Shown: one piece after another, positions 36,322 through 46,146 of the stretch | How positions within the stretch are numbered: the stretch's first letter is position 1 | Layout: each line of letters begins with the position of its first letter | NCBI RefSeq assembly: GCF_012272815.1 | Contig: NZ_JAAWWL010000002.1 | Span: 216,280-280,279, forward strand | Length of the DNA: 64,000 nucleotides | Direction: 5' to 3' | Source: Croceivirga thetidis | GTDB lineage: Bacteria; Bacteroidota; Bacteroidia; Flavobacteriales; Flavobacteriaceae | Notes under the pieces: generated by a model | Told to the model about the DNA's origin: nothing | What the model saw: only the letters and a program-made list of their open reading frames with translations | Databases searched by the model: none | Translations under genes and position numbers: made by a program

Positions 36322-38318
36322 AATAGCAGTTTAAACGTCTGGTTGTGCTCTAAATTGAGAAGTTGCAAAAAGTAAAGGTTGTTTCTCGGTAAAAAGGAAA
36401 CATCCAAGTCTATATTTTCTCCACAACGATTTTCTAAGAATAACAATTTTGCCGTTAAATCGAAAATTTTGAGGTTAACACAATCGGCATTCTGCTTTCG
36501 AATTCTTATAGTTGATTCCCGAACTGGATTTTCGGCTACTATTGCATATTGCTGATTTACCTCTTCTTCACTTAGCGTATCGTTTTCTGTATTCTCACCA
36601 TCTTCATTCGAATCATCATCATTGTCATCTGAGGAATCAGAATCTGGAAAAGCAATATTTCCACATTCCGAATTTGAATTTTGATTCGCGGGTAAAATAG
36701 CTGTCTCACCACCCATTGCTAGGTACAGACCCCAACCAGCCCCAGCTTCTGTTGGTAAACCAGCAAGACTTGTCGGTCTATAGGTCGGATAACCATTTCT
36801 TTCAATAATGTCCTCGAACAACTGATTATTGTAAAAGCGATTTGCCATCGCGTAAATAGCTGTCATGGTCTGGTCTCGATTGTCGATAAGAATTCCATTT
36901 TGGTTGTATCTATTCCCGACAACTCCACCTTCATCTTCGCCTTTTAGATAGCCAGCTATATTTTCCAATACCAACTCCAAACCCTTTGAACCCCCACTCG
37001 TTGGGGTTTCCCAAGGACTTCGATACAATTCATCACTCCCCATACTAGAGGTATAGGACCAATATTTGTCGGCATCACTCAAAGAACCATTTTTTACTCC
37101 GACCTCATGGGTACGGGCCCAAGCCAATAATATCGCCGAAGAGAGCTCTGGATAGACCATGGGAAAATTATTGGTAATTGAATTGCTTCCAAGACGGTAC
37201 ATTTCATGATGGGTGCCATCAGGGTAGATACCAAGGGCTACATAAACTTTGAAAACATCATAAGCCCAAGCTTCCAAATCTTTATCATCGAAATACGTAG
37301 CATAGGTTTTGACCAACAGAGGGTATATAAGTTCACGATTGTTTAATGTAAATCGCTGAGCCTCAGTAACCCGATTAACGCCATTTCCATCACCATCAAA
37401 ATAAGTATAGGCCTGATCAATTCCAGAGCCTGCAAATGATTGTGTAGGTGAAAAGTTTCCATCAAAGGCTCGCCAATTTGTTCCGAATGAATTCACAAAA
37501 AAACGATTGTATTGGGCATATGCCCATCTCGTCCAATCTAAAATCCAATAGTTTACAAACTCCTCATTTTGAGTGAAATCAGATTCATCTTTGATGATTT
37601 CTTTTATAAGTCCGTACGAATGAAGAACCTTAACGATTTTCATTGCTGATATGTAAAAAGGTTCCCCTCGTTGTATGCCAACCCTATTTGATTTTGCTGT
37701 TTGAGGTGTATGATCAAATCGTATTGTTTGGCCATAACTTGGATTATTTCTACCGGGTTCGCCTAACTCTCGATTAGCACCGCCATTGCTTGCATCAAGT
37801 TTGTCGTCATTGGCCATAGCCACAATTTCTTTCCAAACCGCTCTTGCTAGTTCTTTGGCAATTGTGTTGGATGGCTTGGAGATACCTGCAATTTCATAGT
37901 CAACCTCAGAAAAACTCAAGGCAAAGGCTAAATTTGCCGCTTCATGTAAACGTTCCGAACTATAATTATTATTTGGGTAGGTTCCCTCTTGTGCACTATT
38001 AGCTCGCCTGTAATGTGGCTCATAACGCTGACTTGTCTGTGAAGGATTCAGAGGTAGTAGACCATTAAAATCATAAAAATTATCCCACCTACCACTATCT
38101 GCAACTCCACTAAGGATTACATCTCGATAAAATTGTGATACATCCTCATTCATCATTTGTGTTTCGTTAACATGGTTTGGATAGCTAAAATTGCACAAAA
38201 CCCTATTTGAATATATCTCTCCTTCAGCCTCTGTGAATACGCCTTGGACTTTCATTTTAATCTGTCCGGAGCATGAAATAAGGCTAAGAAGAAGGAAAAC
38301 TAAAGAAGAAGTTCTCAT
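36318..38318 (-). CDS. Large secreted protein with acidic linker and T9SS-like C-terminal domain; possible polysaccharide lyase
   Basis: A 666-residue exported protein. The N-terminus is a signal peptide with a lipobox-like LISC (Cys16). Residues ~30-550 are rich in Trp, Tyr and helical segments (WDNFYDFNGLLPL, ARAVWKEIVAMA, YPDGTHHEMYRLG, AWARTHE), reminiscent of alpha/alpha-toroid polysaccharide lyases such as alginate or PL8-type enzymes, but I cannot fix catalytic residues. A run of Asp/Ser/Glu/Asn (DSDSSDDNDDDS) near residues 565-590 is a linker to a final ~75-residue domain (NPVRESTIRI, LYFLQLLN) like a T9SS sorting domain. The ATG at 38318 was chosen over an open frame 12 codons longer because it begins the signal peptide. 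It sits beside locus 2. Confidence 0.65.
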   Translation of the reverse strand: MRTSSLVFLLLSLISCSGQIKMKVQGVFTEAEGEIYSNRVLCNFSYPNHVNETQMMNEDVSQFYRDVILSGVADSGRWDNFYDFNGLLPLNPSQTSQRYEPHYRRANSAQEGTYPNNNYSSERLHEAANLAFALSFSEVDYEIAGISKPSNTIAKELARAVWKEIVAMANDDKLDASNGGANRELGEPGRNNPSYGQTIRFDHTPQTAKSNRVGIQRGEPFYISAMKIVKVLHSYGLIKEIIKDESDFTQNEEFVNYWILDWTRWAYAQYNRFFVNSFGTNWRAFDGNFSPTQSFAGSGIDQAYTYFDGDGNGVNRVTEAQRFTLNNRELIYPLLVKTYATYFDDKDLEAWAYDVFKVYVALGIYPDGTHHEMYRLGSNSITNNFPMVYPELSSAILLAWARTHEVGVKNGSLSDADKYWSYTSSMGSDELYRSPWETPTSGGSKGLELVLENIAGYLKGEDEGGVVGNRYNQNGILIDNRDQTMTAIYAMANRFYNNQLFEDIIERNGYPTYRPTSLAGLPTEAGAGWGLYLAMGGETAILPANQNSNSECGNIAFPDSDSSDDNDDDSNEDGENTENDTLSEEEVNQQYAIVAENPVRESTIRIRKQNADCVNLKIFDLTAKLLFLENRCGENIDLDVSFLPRNNLYFLQLLNLEHNQTFKLLF

Positions 38319-38556
38319 AATTATGATGATAAATCGAGGAATGAAGTTTACCAAATTTTCTTTCTATATACGCACAAATTTACTGGTAAGGATGTGACCT
38401 AGGTATTAATTTTGTTACTAATTAATAAAGCAGTTAACCGATGAAATTTGTAATTCGGCAAAAATTATTTTTATAGGGGTTTAATTGGCTGAAATTTGAA
38501 TTTAGATTACCATAATAACACCATTAACAAAACCATTACTAAACAAACACTACCAA

Positions 38557-39294
38557 ATGGATATTCAAGCCATACTTGAAAGCACCCCTCAACGAACGAG
38601 AATAAAATCTCATGACCGCTTTCAACATCTTATTTCCATTGACGATTGGTTAGACCTCTGGTCTACTGTAAGTATTGACGAAATTAAAATCGTTCGACCG
38701 CAATACCGAGTGTTGAAGCGTGTGTTTGATTTTGTTTTCTCAACTTTAGTAATTGTTTTAGTGCTTTCTTGGCTTACACCACTTTTATTAATTCTAATTA
38801 AAGCAGAGTCAAAAGGGCCCCTAATTTTCAAACAGCTTAGACATGGGCATTTAGGGGGTGAGTTTTATTGCTATAAATTTAGGTCTATGCGTGTCAATAC
38901 GCTTAGTGATAAGCAAATGGCGAAAAAAGGAGATCCAAGAATAACAAAAGTTGGCCGTTTTATCAGAAAAACAAATATTGATGAACTGCCCCAATTTCTT
39001 AATGTATTTTTGGGCCAAATGAGTGTAGTTGGACCCAGACCCCACATGGTCACGCAAATGAACTCTTTTGAGGACTTAATAGAATATTATTCACTACGTC
39101 ACTACGTTAAGCCCGGTGTCACAGGTTTGGCCCAGGTCATGGGTTATCGAGGAGAGATTAAAACCATCAATGATATAAGAAATAGAATCAGGATGGATGT
39201 ATTTTATTTCACTAAATGGACTTTTGGTCTTGACCTTAAAATTATTTGGCTTACGCTCAAAAATATTGTTGAATACAAAAACATGGGATATTAG
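38557..39294 (+). CDS. Initiating phosphoglycosyl transferase of locus 2 (WcaJ C-terminal type)
   Basis: A 245-residue sugar-1-phosphate transferase: an unusual soluble N-terminal stretch of ~50 residues (STPQRTRIKSHDRFQHLISIDDW), one hydrophobic helix near 57-82, KAESKGPLIFKQLRHG, YKFRSMR near 106-112, catalytic Asp142-Glu143 in TNIDELPQ, and VVGPRPHM. It is shorter than full WcaJ, having lost the first four helices and the CoA-binding domain. It starts the locus 2 operon; the wza-like ATG follows its stop codon directly. The 238-base spacer upstream ends in an unstructured A/C-rich leader. Confidence 0.9.
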   Translation: MDIQAILESTPQRTRIKSHDRFQHLISIDDWLDLWSTVSIDEIKIVRPQYRVLKRVFDFVFSTLVIVLVLSWLTPLLLILIKAESKGPLIFKQLRHGHLGGEFYCYKFRSMRVNTLSDKQMAKKGDPRITKVGRFIRKTNIDELPQFLNVFLGQMSVVGPRPHMVTQMNSFEDLIEYYSLRHYVKPGVTGLAQVMGYRGEIKTINDIRNRIRMDVFYFTKWTFGLDLKIIWLTLKNIVEYKNMGY

Positions 39295-40101
39295 ATGCAG
39301 GCATTAGCAAAGGAAGTGTATCAGAACAATTGGCCAAAATTCATCATCGTTTTAACAATTTTCATTTTCACATCATGTGGGAATTTGAAGGATGCGACTT
39401 ACTTTAACGATGTTCCCCAAAACTATGAGTTTAATGCTCCTGTAGGGGTATCGGAGATAAAAGCCAACGATTTATTAGGAATCAGTGTCAATAGTATTAA
39501 TCCTGAAGCATCAGAAATGTTCAATCTTTCGCTTCAGTCTACTTTCGAAACTACTACTGCCTCAGGTCAATTATCAAAACTTTCTGGCTATTTGGTCGAC
39601 ACCGAGGGTTACCTGAAAATACCAGTTTTAGGAAGCATTAAGGTGGCGGGAATGACCAAGTTGGAACTGGAAGATTTTCTTGAAAAAGAATTGGTACGCA
39701 GGGAACTTTTAGTTGAACCTTCCGTAAAAATTCGAAATCTGAATTTTAAGGTTTCTGTTTTGGGCGAAGTCAACAGTCCAACAGTGATAACGGTTCCAAA
39801 TGAAAAGATTTCAATATTAGAGGCTTTGGCCAGAGCAGGTGATATTACAATAGACGGTAATAAAAAAGATGTGCTCTTGATGCGGGAACTTGAAAAGGAT
39901 GGCTACGGTAAATTTATGGTTCGAATCGATTTGACTTCAGATGATATTTTAGAATCACCTTATTATTTTCTTAGGTCAAATGATGTTATATACGTAAAAC
40001 CTACCAAGAATAAAGTAGATGCCAATACTGCAGCGATTCGTTGGATTCCTGTAATTTTAAGTTCACTTTCATTGGCAATCTTAGTAATAACAACGAGATA
40101 G
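39295..40101 (+). CDS. Wza-like outer-membrane polysaccharide export lipoprotein (locus 2)
   Basis: Intact paralogue of the interrupted gene at 19644-20405. After ~25 residues comes the lipoprotein signal (FIFTSCGNLKD), then the poly-export domain with NDLLGISVNSINPEASEMFNL, the SLBB domain (FKVSVLGEVNSPTVITVPNEKISILEALARAGDI broken here to its key parts), and a C-terminal membrane helix (IPVILSSLSLAILVI). The family forms the export channel of capsule or exopolysaccharide. Four bases separate it from the wzc gene. At 268 residues it is of the short Bacteroidota form without the long Wza alpha-barrel. Confidence 0.9.
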   Translation: MQALAKEVYQNNWPKFIIVLTIFIFTSCGNLKDATYFNDVPQNYEFNAPVGVSEIKANDLLGISVNSINPEASEMFNLSLQSTFETTTASGQLSKLSGYLVDTEGYLKIPVLGSIKVAGMTKLELEDFLEKELVRRELLVEPSVKIRNLNFKVSVLGEVNSPTVITVPNEKISILEALARAGDITIDGNKKDVLLMRELEKDGYGKFMVRIDLTSDDILESPYYFLRSNDVIYVKPTKNKVDANTAAIRWIPVILSSLSLAILVITTR

Positions 40102-40105
40102 ATTT

Positions 40106-42391
40106 ATGAGTAATTCGAAATCTTCTGAATTGGCAGAGTTGAAAGACTTTATGTCGACGGTATGGTCGTATTGGCCCTTATTTGTTATTGTTCTTTCCAC
40201 TTCCATATTATTTTCAGCGATTTACATTAGGTCCCAATTACCTCAATATAAAATCACTTCGAGCATCCTTATCAACGATATGAAAAAGGGTGCGGCAAAC
40301 GCTCGAATGTCCGATGTTATCAATCCATTTCAGAACAAGCAGCTTGTTGATAATGAAATCGAAATCTTAAGATCAAGGGATATTTTGAGTAAAGTTGTTG
40401 ATGATATGAATTTATCCGTTGGGATAATGGTTGATACTAGCCCAAAGGACAAGCCAGTTTTTGCAGAATCATTCTCAATTGAATATAAGGAAATTGATCC
40501 CTTGGTTTGGGAAGATATTGATGAACCAAACAAGTATTACTTTCAAATAGAAAATGGCCAGGTTCTCCTCGAAGGAAAGAGATATGACCTTAATACTTGG
40601 ATTCCGGTTAAGGAAACAGAAGTCAAATTCGTTCCTAAAAAAGAAGATCTCAGAATTGGCGAAAATTTCTACTTCGAACTATATGATAGGGAAGCTGTAG
40701 TCGAAGACCTGATAGATGGATTGGAAGTTGAATCGACTAGTAAGTTGTCAACTGTAGCTAAACTTGAACTGGAGCACTCTGTACCAGCAATGGGTGAAGC
40801 CATAATGGATAGGGTAATTAAATTTTATTACCAACGTGCCTCAGATAACAAAATGAAAATTGCGGAAACAACTATGAATTACATTCAACAAAGAATGGAT
40901 AGTGTTTCAAGTTTGATTGCAAATCTTAATAAGGAAATAGAAGAGTTAAGAAACACCGAGGGTTTAATTGACTTAAGTGAGCAGGGTAAATTGTATTTAA
41001 GTGATGTTGGCGCATTTGATCGTCAACGTTCCGGTCTTCAAACACAACTCGCTGTATTAAATCAGGTTGAAGGATATATTGATAATGGTAGTGGCAGCGT
41101 ACCTTCAAGCGTTGGGGTAAATGACCCAAACCTTAATATGCTTCTAGAGAAGTTATACAATTCACAGATTGAATATGAACGTCTCAAAAAGACTACTGGA
41201 GCAAATAATCCTTTGTTGAAATCTGTGAAAAGGGATATTGATAAATTAAAACCCAGTATTATCGAAAATGTTCAAAGTCAACGTAAAAACCTTACGGCGG
41301 CCTTGGGCAATGTTAATTACAACATTGGAAAATTTAGTGGTTCCTTAAAAGAATTACCAGCAAAAGAAAGACAATTGGTTGAAATGACACGTCGCAAAGA
41401 AGTTGAAACCAATTTGTTTACCTATTTGCAAAACCAAAGAGAAGAAATTACACTTTCAAGTGTTCCAGATTTTTATGAGGCCAATATTGTGGAACACCCA
41501 AACCATTCTTCCATTCCTACTAGTCCAAAAAAATCAATCATTTTTTTGATTGCTCTAATTCTAGGATTTGGAGCATGTATGGTTTATGTAATTAAAAAAG
41601 AATTCCTTAATAATAAGATACTTTATCGCAGAGATATCGAGAAGTATACCAAATTGCCAGTAATGGCTGAGATTCCTTTTATTAAAATTGCCAAAACCAG
41701 TAGGATTAGAAGTAAGGATAGGCTACTTCTAGATAATACTTTTAGGGGTTTGGGAATTCAACTCGGATTGTACAAGAATGAAGCAAAATGCAGAACCTTA
41801 ATGGTGACCTCTTCAATACCAGGAGAAGGGAAGAGTTTTGTTTCTGAAAACCTTGCGAGAACACTTTCCAAATTAGGAAAGAAGGTGGTATTAATTGATT
41901 CTGACTTTTTGAAGCCCAGAATTTCTCGAAATCATAGATTGGAAAACGATTTAGGACTTTTAGATTTCTTCAAAGGCATTGAAGAGTTAAATCAAGTAAT
42001 TTATCTGGTCTACGGTAATGATAATCTTAAAATTGTCAGCGCTGGTAAATATTTTAAAAATTATGCAAGTGTTTTAGATGCCCAAAAATTTGAGTACTTC
42101 TTAGAGCATTTAAAAAAGGATAATGATTTTGTAATAATTGATTCAGCCCCACTAAATATAATAACCGATTTCGGATTCTTTGCCCCTTATGTCGAAAGAA
42201 CCCTTTTAGTAGTTAGACACAATTATACCCCAGAAGCGGTATTAGAAAACATGGAAAGAACTGAAATTCATAAAAAGTTGGTGAATCCCAGCATTATTTT
42301 CAACTACGTTAAAAATTCAAGTGTGTTGCAAAAAGGGGCCAATTATGGGTATCAGTATTTCGGAAAAAACAAGTACGGGGTAAACGCCTAG
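40106..42391 (+). CDS. Wzc-type chain-length regulator and tyrosine autokinase (locus 2)
   Basis: A 761-residue inner-membrane co-polymerase with two membrane helices (about residues 20-38 and 475-495) around a periplasmic Wzz domain with coiled coil. The kinase domain has Walker A in SSIPGEGKSF near 568-578, a Walker A' VVLIDSDFLKP in which the usual Arg is Leu, and Walker B VIIDSAPL. The C-terminal tail NYGYQYFGKNKYG provides four tyrosines. It follows the wza-like gene directly and precedes the flippase by 21 bases. No phosphatase gene accompanies this locus, so the PHP phosphatase of locus 1 may serve both. Confidence 0.9.
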   Translation: MSNSKSSELAELKDFMSTVWSYWPLFVIVLSTSILFSAIYIRSQLPQYKITSSILINDMKKGAANARMSDVINPFQNKQLVDNEIEILRSRDILSKVVDDMNLSVGIMVDTSPKDKPVFAESFSIEYKEIDPLVWEDIDEPNKYYFQIENGQVLLEGKRYDLNTWIPVKETEVKFVPKKEDLRIGENFYFELYDREAVVEDLIDGLEVESTSKLSTVAKLELEHSVPAMGEAIMDRVIKFYYQRASDNKMKIAETTMNYIQQRMDSVSSLIANLNKEIEELRNTEGLIDLSEQGKLYLSDVGAFDRQRSGLQTQLAVLNQVEGYIDNGSGSVPSSVGVNDPNLNMLLEKLYNSQIEYERLKKTTGANNPLLKSVKRDIDKLKPSIIENVQSQRKNLTAALGNVNYNIGKFSGSLKELPAKERQLVEMTRRKEVETNLFTYLQNQREEITLSSVPDFYEANIVEHPNHSSIPTSPKKSIIFLIALILGFGACMVYVIKKEFLNNKILYRRDIEKYTKLPVMAEIPFIKIAKTSRIRSKDRLLLDNTFRGLGIQLGLYKNEAKCRTLMVTSSIPGEGKSFVSENLARTLSKLGKKVVLIDSDFLKPRISRNHRLENDLGLLDFFKGIEELNQVIYLVYGNDNLKIVSAGKYFKNYASVLDAQKFEYFLEHLKKDNDFVIIDSAPLNIITDFGFFAPYVERTLLVVRHNYTPEAVLENMERTEIHKKLVNPSIIFNYVKNSSVLQKGANYGYQYFGKNKYGVNA

Positions 42392-42412
42392 TTACTCCTT
42401 GATACTGTAGAA

Positions 42413-43816
42413 ATGATTAGAAAACTTTTCTCAAACATAGTTTTTAAGAATTTCTCTTTCCTGACGATTGGATCTGTTTTAAGTCAATTAATCAGTGTAT
42501 TTACTATTCTGAAGATAACCAGTGTTGTTTCTCCTGGGGATTATGGCCTATATACCTTTTTAATTTCTCAAGGTCTTTTGCTTGTAAAAGTGGGGAACTT
42601 GGGCAATACCAATATTGTGATTCGTTCCGTTGCTAGAAACGGAGATTTGGCTAAAGACTATTTGTCAAACACCAGCCTTCTTCGTCTTTTGGCAATCATT
42701 GCTTTAACAGGTTTTTATCTCGTTTACAATTCTTTTTTTGGAACCCTTAATGCTACTCAAGTAGGATTAATATTTCTATTCTCACTCTTCAACTGTTTTT
42801 CATACTTATTTGAATGGATTTTTACCGGTAATCAGAGGATATTTCCCATATCTGTTATTGGTCTTATTTACAGTGTTTTGTGGTTTGCAATAGTGTTTTT
42901 TGTTCCATTGGAAAAGATTTCGGCAACAACCTTATTTGCACTTTATGTAACAGCAAACTTTGTTAAATGTGCAATACTATATTTCACTTTGCTAACCAAT
43001 AATCTTATAAAGGGTTCTATAAAGAGGTTTAAAGAATCAGTAAGTACCCTCATGAGGGAAAGTTGGCCATATTTAGCCATGATTTTAGTTATGTTGCCAC
43101 TTACGAATTTGACACATAATTTTTTGGATCTCAATTCCACAAACGAAGAGATTGGTTATTTTAATTTGGCTCAGAGATTTATTGGCCCCGTAGGTTTGGT
43201 GATTTCCATGTTATTGACTGCTCTTTTTCCTAACCTTGCCGTAATGTGGGAAAAAAATCCTGACAAGTTTAGGTTCAATGTGGCAAAAGGTTTTCGACTC
43301 TACATGTTGGTTTCAGCCTTTGGCTGTTTTGCGTTTACCATCTTCTCTGAAGATTTAATTAAAGCTATTTTCAAAGAAGAGTATTATAGTGCGATCTTGG
43401 TTTGCCAGATTCAGGTTTGGTATGTCTTTCTCACTTCAGTCGATAGTTTTATCGGTACAATTTTGGGAGCTACGAATAAGGAAAAGTTGATACTTCGTTT
43501 TGGAATTGTCTACTTTTTTCTTTGCACGCCTTCTCTTTTTTTAGGGAGTCACTATGGAGCTCAAGGCCTTTCTTGGTCATATATAATTTCTTTTGGTGCC
43601 GGATTAATATATGCTTGGGTAATTTTTCAACGCAAGCTTCAACTCAAAGTGGAAAAAGAACTTGAAACAATTGCATTGGTCTTAGCTTTCGGACTTTTTG
43701 CTTATTTGTCAGCGGCATATTTCAATTTATGGCAAAAAGTTCTACTATTTGTAACAGTCTTGGGTATGTTCACATTTTACACTACCCGTATTTTCAAAAA
43801 ACTTAAAACCACATGA
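42413..43816 (+). CDS. Polysaccharide repeat-unit flippase (Wzx, locus 2)
   Basis: A 467-residue MOP-superfamily flippase with about 12-14 membrane helices; the N-terminal FLTIGSVLSQLISVFTILKITSVVSPGDYGLYTFL region is a hallmark of polysaccharide transporters, of which only short parts are quoted (GSVLSQL, SPGDYGLYTF). It probably translocates the lipid-linked repeat unit of locus 2. The end overlaps the start of the polymerase gene by four bases (ATGA). Confidence 0.88.
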   Translation: MIRKLFSNIVFKNFSFLTIGSVLSQLISVFTILKITSVVSPGDYGLYTFLISQGLLLVKVGNLGNTNIVIRSVARNGDLAKDYLSNTSLLRLLAIIALTGFYLVYNSFFGTLNATQVGLIFLFSLFNCFSYLFEWIFTGNQRIFPISVIGLIYSVLWFAIVFFVPLEKISATTLFALYVTANFVKCAILYFTLLTNNLIKGSIKRFKESVSTLMRESWPYLAMILVMLPLTNLTHNFLDLNSTNEEIGYFNLAQRFIGPVGLVISMLLTALFPNLAVMWEKNPDKFRFNVAKGFRLYMLVSAFGCFAFTIFSEDLIKAIFKEEYYSAILVCQIQVWYVFLTSVDSFIGTILGATNKEKLILRFGIVYFFLCTPSLFLGSHYGAQGLSWSYIISFGAGLIYAWVIFQRKLQLKVEKELETIALVLAFGLFAYLSAAYFNLWQKVLLFVTVLGMFTFYTTRIFKKLKTT

Positions 43817-45042
43817 GAAAGATTTTAAGTTTATTGGCTATCATTTTTGTTATGGCAGGTTCAATTCGATTTTTTGAACCAGCTTTTGTAGAAGATTCAA
43901 TATTAAACTATTTACAATATTTAAGTGTTCTTGTGGCGGTGACACTGTCGTTACCTCATATGATTAAACCACCCTTTGGATTTAATTTTCCTGTTTATTT
44001 ATTACTGATTGCCGTGATTTTTTCAATTTTCATGGCAGTGATTTTTTGGGATCAAGGTATCAAGGATTCTCTATTGGCAACATTCGAATATTTCATAATC
44101 TTCTTTTATTTCTTTTTGGTGTCTTCAACTATTTCGCTTCAAACATTGGAAAGAATCATTATCGGATTTGGAATTGTTTACATTTTACTATATGCCTTTC
44201 AGTTCGTCAGTGGATCCACCATTTATTTCGGAAAATCTTTATGGGGAGATGAATTCATTGAATCCAGAGGAGTGGTACGTATAATTTTTCCGGCTGGGGG
44301 TATATTGTATCTTTCCACGTTTCTTGCTTTTACAAAATCATTGACAGCCAAAGGCCTCAAGAAATGGCTCTGGATTTTATTTTCAATGTTTGGAATTCTA
44401 GCCCCTATTCTTCAGGTTACACGTCAGTTTATTGCTGGTGTCATTCTAATTTTAATATTACATATAATCATTAGTTTATCTCCTGTTAAGAAAACATTCT
44501 TGGCCTTAATGTTCTTGTTAGCGGGCCTACTTATTCTCAATACCGACTTACCATTAGTTAAAGGGCTTCAAGAACAAACTACCGACGATTTAGGACAGGG
44601 AAAGGATTATATTCGCGTACAAGCTGGAAAGTATTTTCTAACCGAGTTTTCTCCAAACACAACAACTGGAATATTTGGAAATGGAGTGGCGTATTCCGGA
44701 GTCTCCAATTATGGCTCGTTTGTAGATATGTTGCAATACACCCAAGAATACTTTTTGTCAGATCTAGGTATCATTACGGTTTACGTTCAATTTGGAGTCT
44801 TGGCTATTTTGTCTTTTATAGTCATTTGGATTTTAAGTATCACGGTTCCTTTAGATGCTAATTATTATTACCTGAAATATTATTTATGGCTGCTATTGAT
44901 AACCTCATTGACTTGGTATTCGGTCTATCATCACCATTACTTATTCTGTAATGTTCTGGTTTTGGCCATGTACCAAAGGGCAAGTAAAAATTTTAAGGAA
45001 GAAAAAATCAACGGTAAACTTGTTCTTGATGAAACTAAATGA
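43813..45042 (+). CDS. Polysaccharide polymerase-like membrane protein (Wzy, locus 2)
   Basis: A 409-residue hydrophobic protein with about ten helices and a periplasmic loop between residues ~250 and 310 (RVQAGKYFLTEFSPNTTTGIFG). There is little sequence identity to recognised Wzy proteins, as is normal; the call rests on topology, the pattern TRQFIAGVILILILH, and its place between wzx and the glycosyltransferases. It overlaps the flippase gene by four bases and the next gene by 14. Confidence 0.72.
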   Translation: MRKILSLLAIIFVMAGSIRFFEPAFVEDSILNYLQYLSVLVAVTLSLPHMIKPPFGFNFPVYLLLIAVIFSIFMAVIFWDQGIKDSLLATFEYFIIFFYFFLVSSTISLQTLERIIIGFGIVYILLYAFQFVSGSTIYFGKSLWGDEFIESRGVVRIIFPAGGILYLSTFLAFTKSLTAKGLKKWLWILFSMFGILAPILQVTRQFIAGVILILILHIIISLSPVKKTFLALMFLLAGLLILNTDLPLVKGLQEQTTDDLGQGKDYIRVQAGKYFLTEFSPNTTTGIFGNGVAYSGVSNYGSFVDMLQYTQEYFLSDLGIITVYVQFGVLAILSFIVIWILSITVPLDANYYYLKYYLWLLLITSLTWYSVYHHHYLFCNVLVLAMYQRASKNFKEEKINGKLVLDETK

Positions 45043-46117
45043 TAAAAAATCCTTGGTTTCAGTGGTCATGCCTGTTTACAACGCTGAGAATTATCTTGAA
45101 GAAGCTGTGGAAAGCATCTTAAATCAATCTTATGACAATTTCGAACTGTTGATTATTAATGATGGGTCAGTCGATAATTCAAAGTCGATTGCCGAATCTT
45201 TATGTAAAAAGGACAATAGGTTGATTTATCTTGAGAATAAGGATAATAAAGGTGTCGCGTTTACAAGAAATGTAGGTCTAAGAAATTCCAATGGAAATTT
45301 TATATGTTGGATGGATAGTGACGACACTTGCGATACTCAAAGATTGGAGAAGCAAGTTGACTTTCTATCCAGAAATCCGGAAATAGGTGCTGTTGGAACA
45401 CAAATTGAACGATTTAATCAGAACGGAAGTTTTGAACAAACTTCGTTGAATTCAAATCCGGAATACATAAAAGCATCTTTATTATTTAGACCGGCCGCCG
45501 TTCCTAATGCAACGATAATGCTGAGGAATGAATTGATTAAGAAATACAACCTTTCCTACAATGAACAACTGCGTATAGGTGAGGACTATGGTTTTGTAAC
45601 CCAATGCTCACATCATTTTCGTATTTCAATCTTGCCAGAAATTCTTTACAGCTATAGGATTGCTGAAAATAGTATCACAGAATTTTTTAATTCTAAATCC
45701 AAGGAGACTTTTGAACATGTAAAGAGAGTATATAAGTTTCAATTGAATAAAATTGGTTTAGAAGTTAGCGAAGATGAGCTTTTGACCCATGACGCTGTTT
45801 GCAATTCTGAGATGATTACCCGCTATGGGATCTATAAGCAAGGAGTTGATTTGATGTCAAGAATCGAAAATGCCAACAAAACATCGAACATTTATGACAA
45901 AGAACAATTAAAACAGGTTTTAAAAACTCAGTACGTTTTCTTTGGCAAAAAAGCAGGCCCGATTGGTTTACGAGCATTGATATTTTATACAAAATTGGGC
46001 TTCAAATTAGGTTATGGTAATGGTTTTAAAAATTGGTTGAAAATTGCGGTGCGTTGCTTATTAAAATATGAAGGATTTGAGTTTGAATGGCCTAGGGCCT
46101 TGGGATTTAAAACCTAA
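45029..46117 (+). CDS. Family 2 glycosyltransferase (locus 2)
   Basis: GT-A enzyme of 362 residues: VSVVMPVYNAENYLEEAVESIL, INDGSVDNS, AFTRNVGLRNSNG and WMDSDDTCD with the metal-binding aspartates. The frame is open further upstream, but the ATG at 45029 gives the usual short lead into the first beta strand and a 14-base overlap with the polymerase gene. Donor and acceptor unknown. Confidence 0.9.
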   Translation: MKLNDKKSLVSVVMPVYNAENYLEEAVESILNQSYDNFELLIINDGSVDNSKSIAESLCKKDNRLIYLENKDNKGVAFTRNVGLRNSNGNFICWMDSDDTCDTQRLEKQVDFLSRNPEIGAVGTQIERFNQNGSFEQTSLNSNPEYIKASLLFRPAAVPNATIMLRNELIKKYNLSYNEQLRIGEDYGFVTQCSHHFRISILPEILYSYRIAENSITEFFNSKSKETFEHVKRVYKFQLNKIGLEVSEDELLTHDAVCNSEMITRYGIYKQGVDLMSRIENANKTSNIYDKEQLKQVLKTQYVFFGKKAGPIGLRALIFYTKLGFKLGYGNGFKNWLKIAVRCLLKYEGFEFEWPRALGFKT

Positions 46118-46146
46118 TGTGAATAATATTGATTGGGACCACAAAT

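Noticed and set aside
38407-38414. TAATTTTG as a possible promoter of locus 2
   Set aside because: Matches TAnnTTTG but lies 143 bases from the start codon and has no -33 element at the right distance.
38442-38498. Direct repeat TGAAATTTG (38442-38450 and 38490-38498) upstream of locus 2
   Set aside because: Only nine bases in AT-rich DNA and no symmetry; too weak to call an operator.
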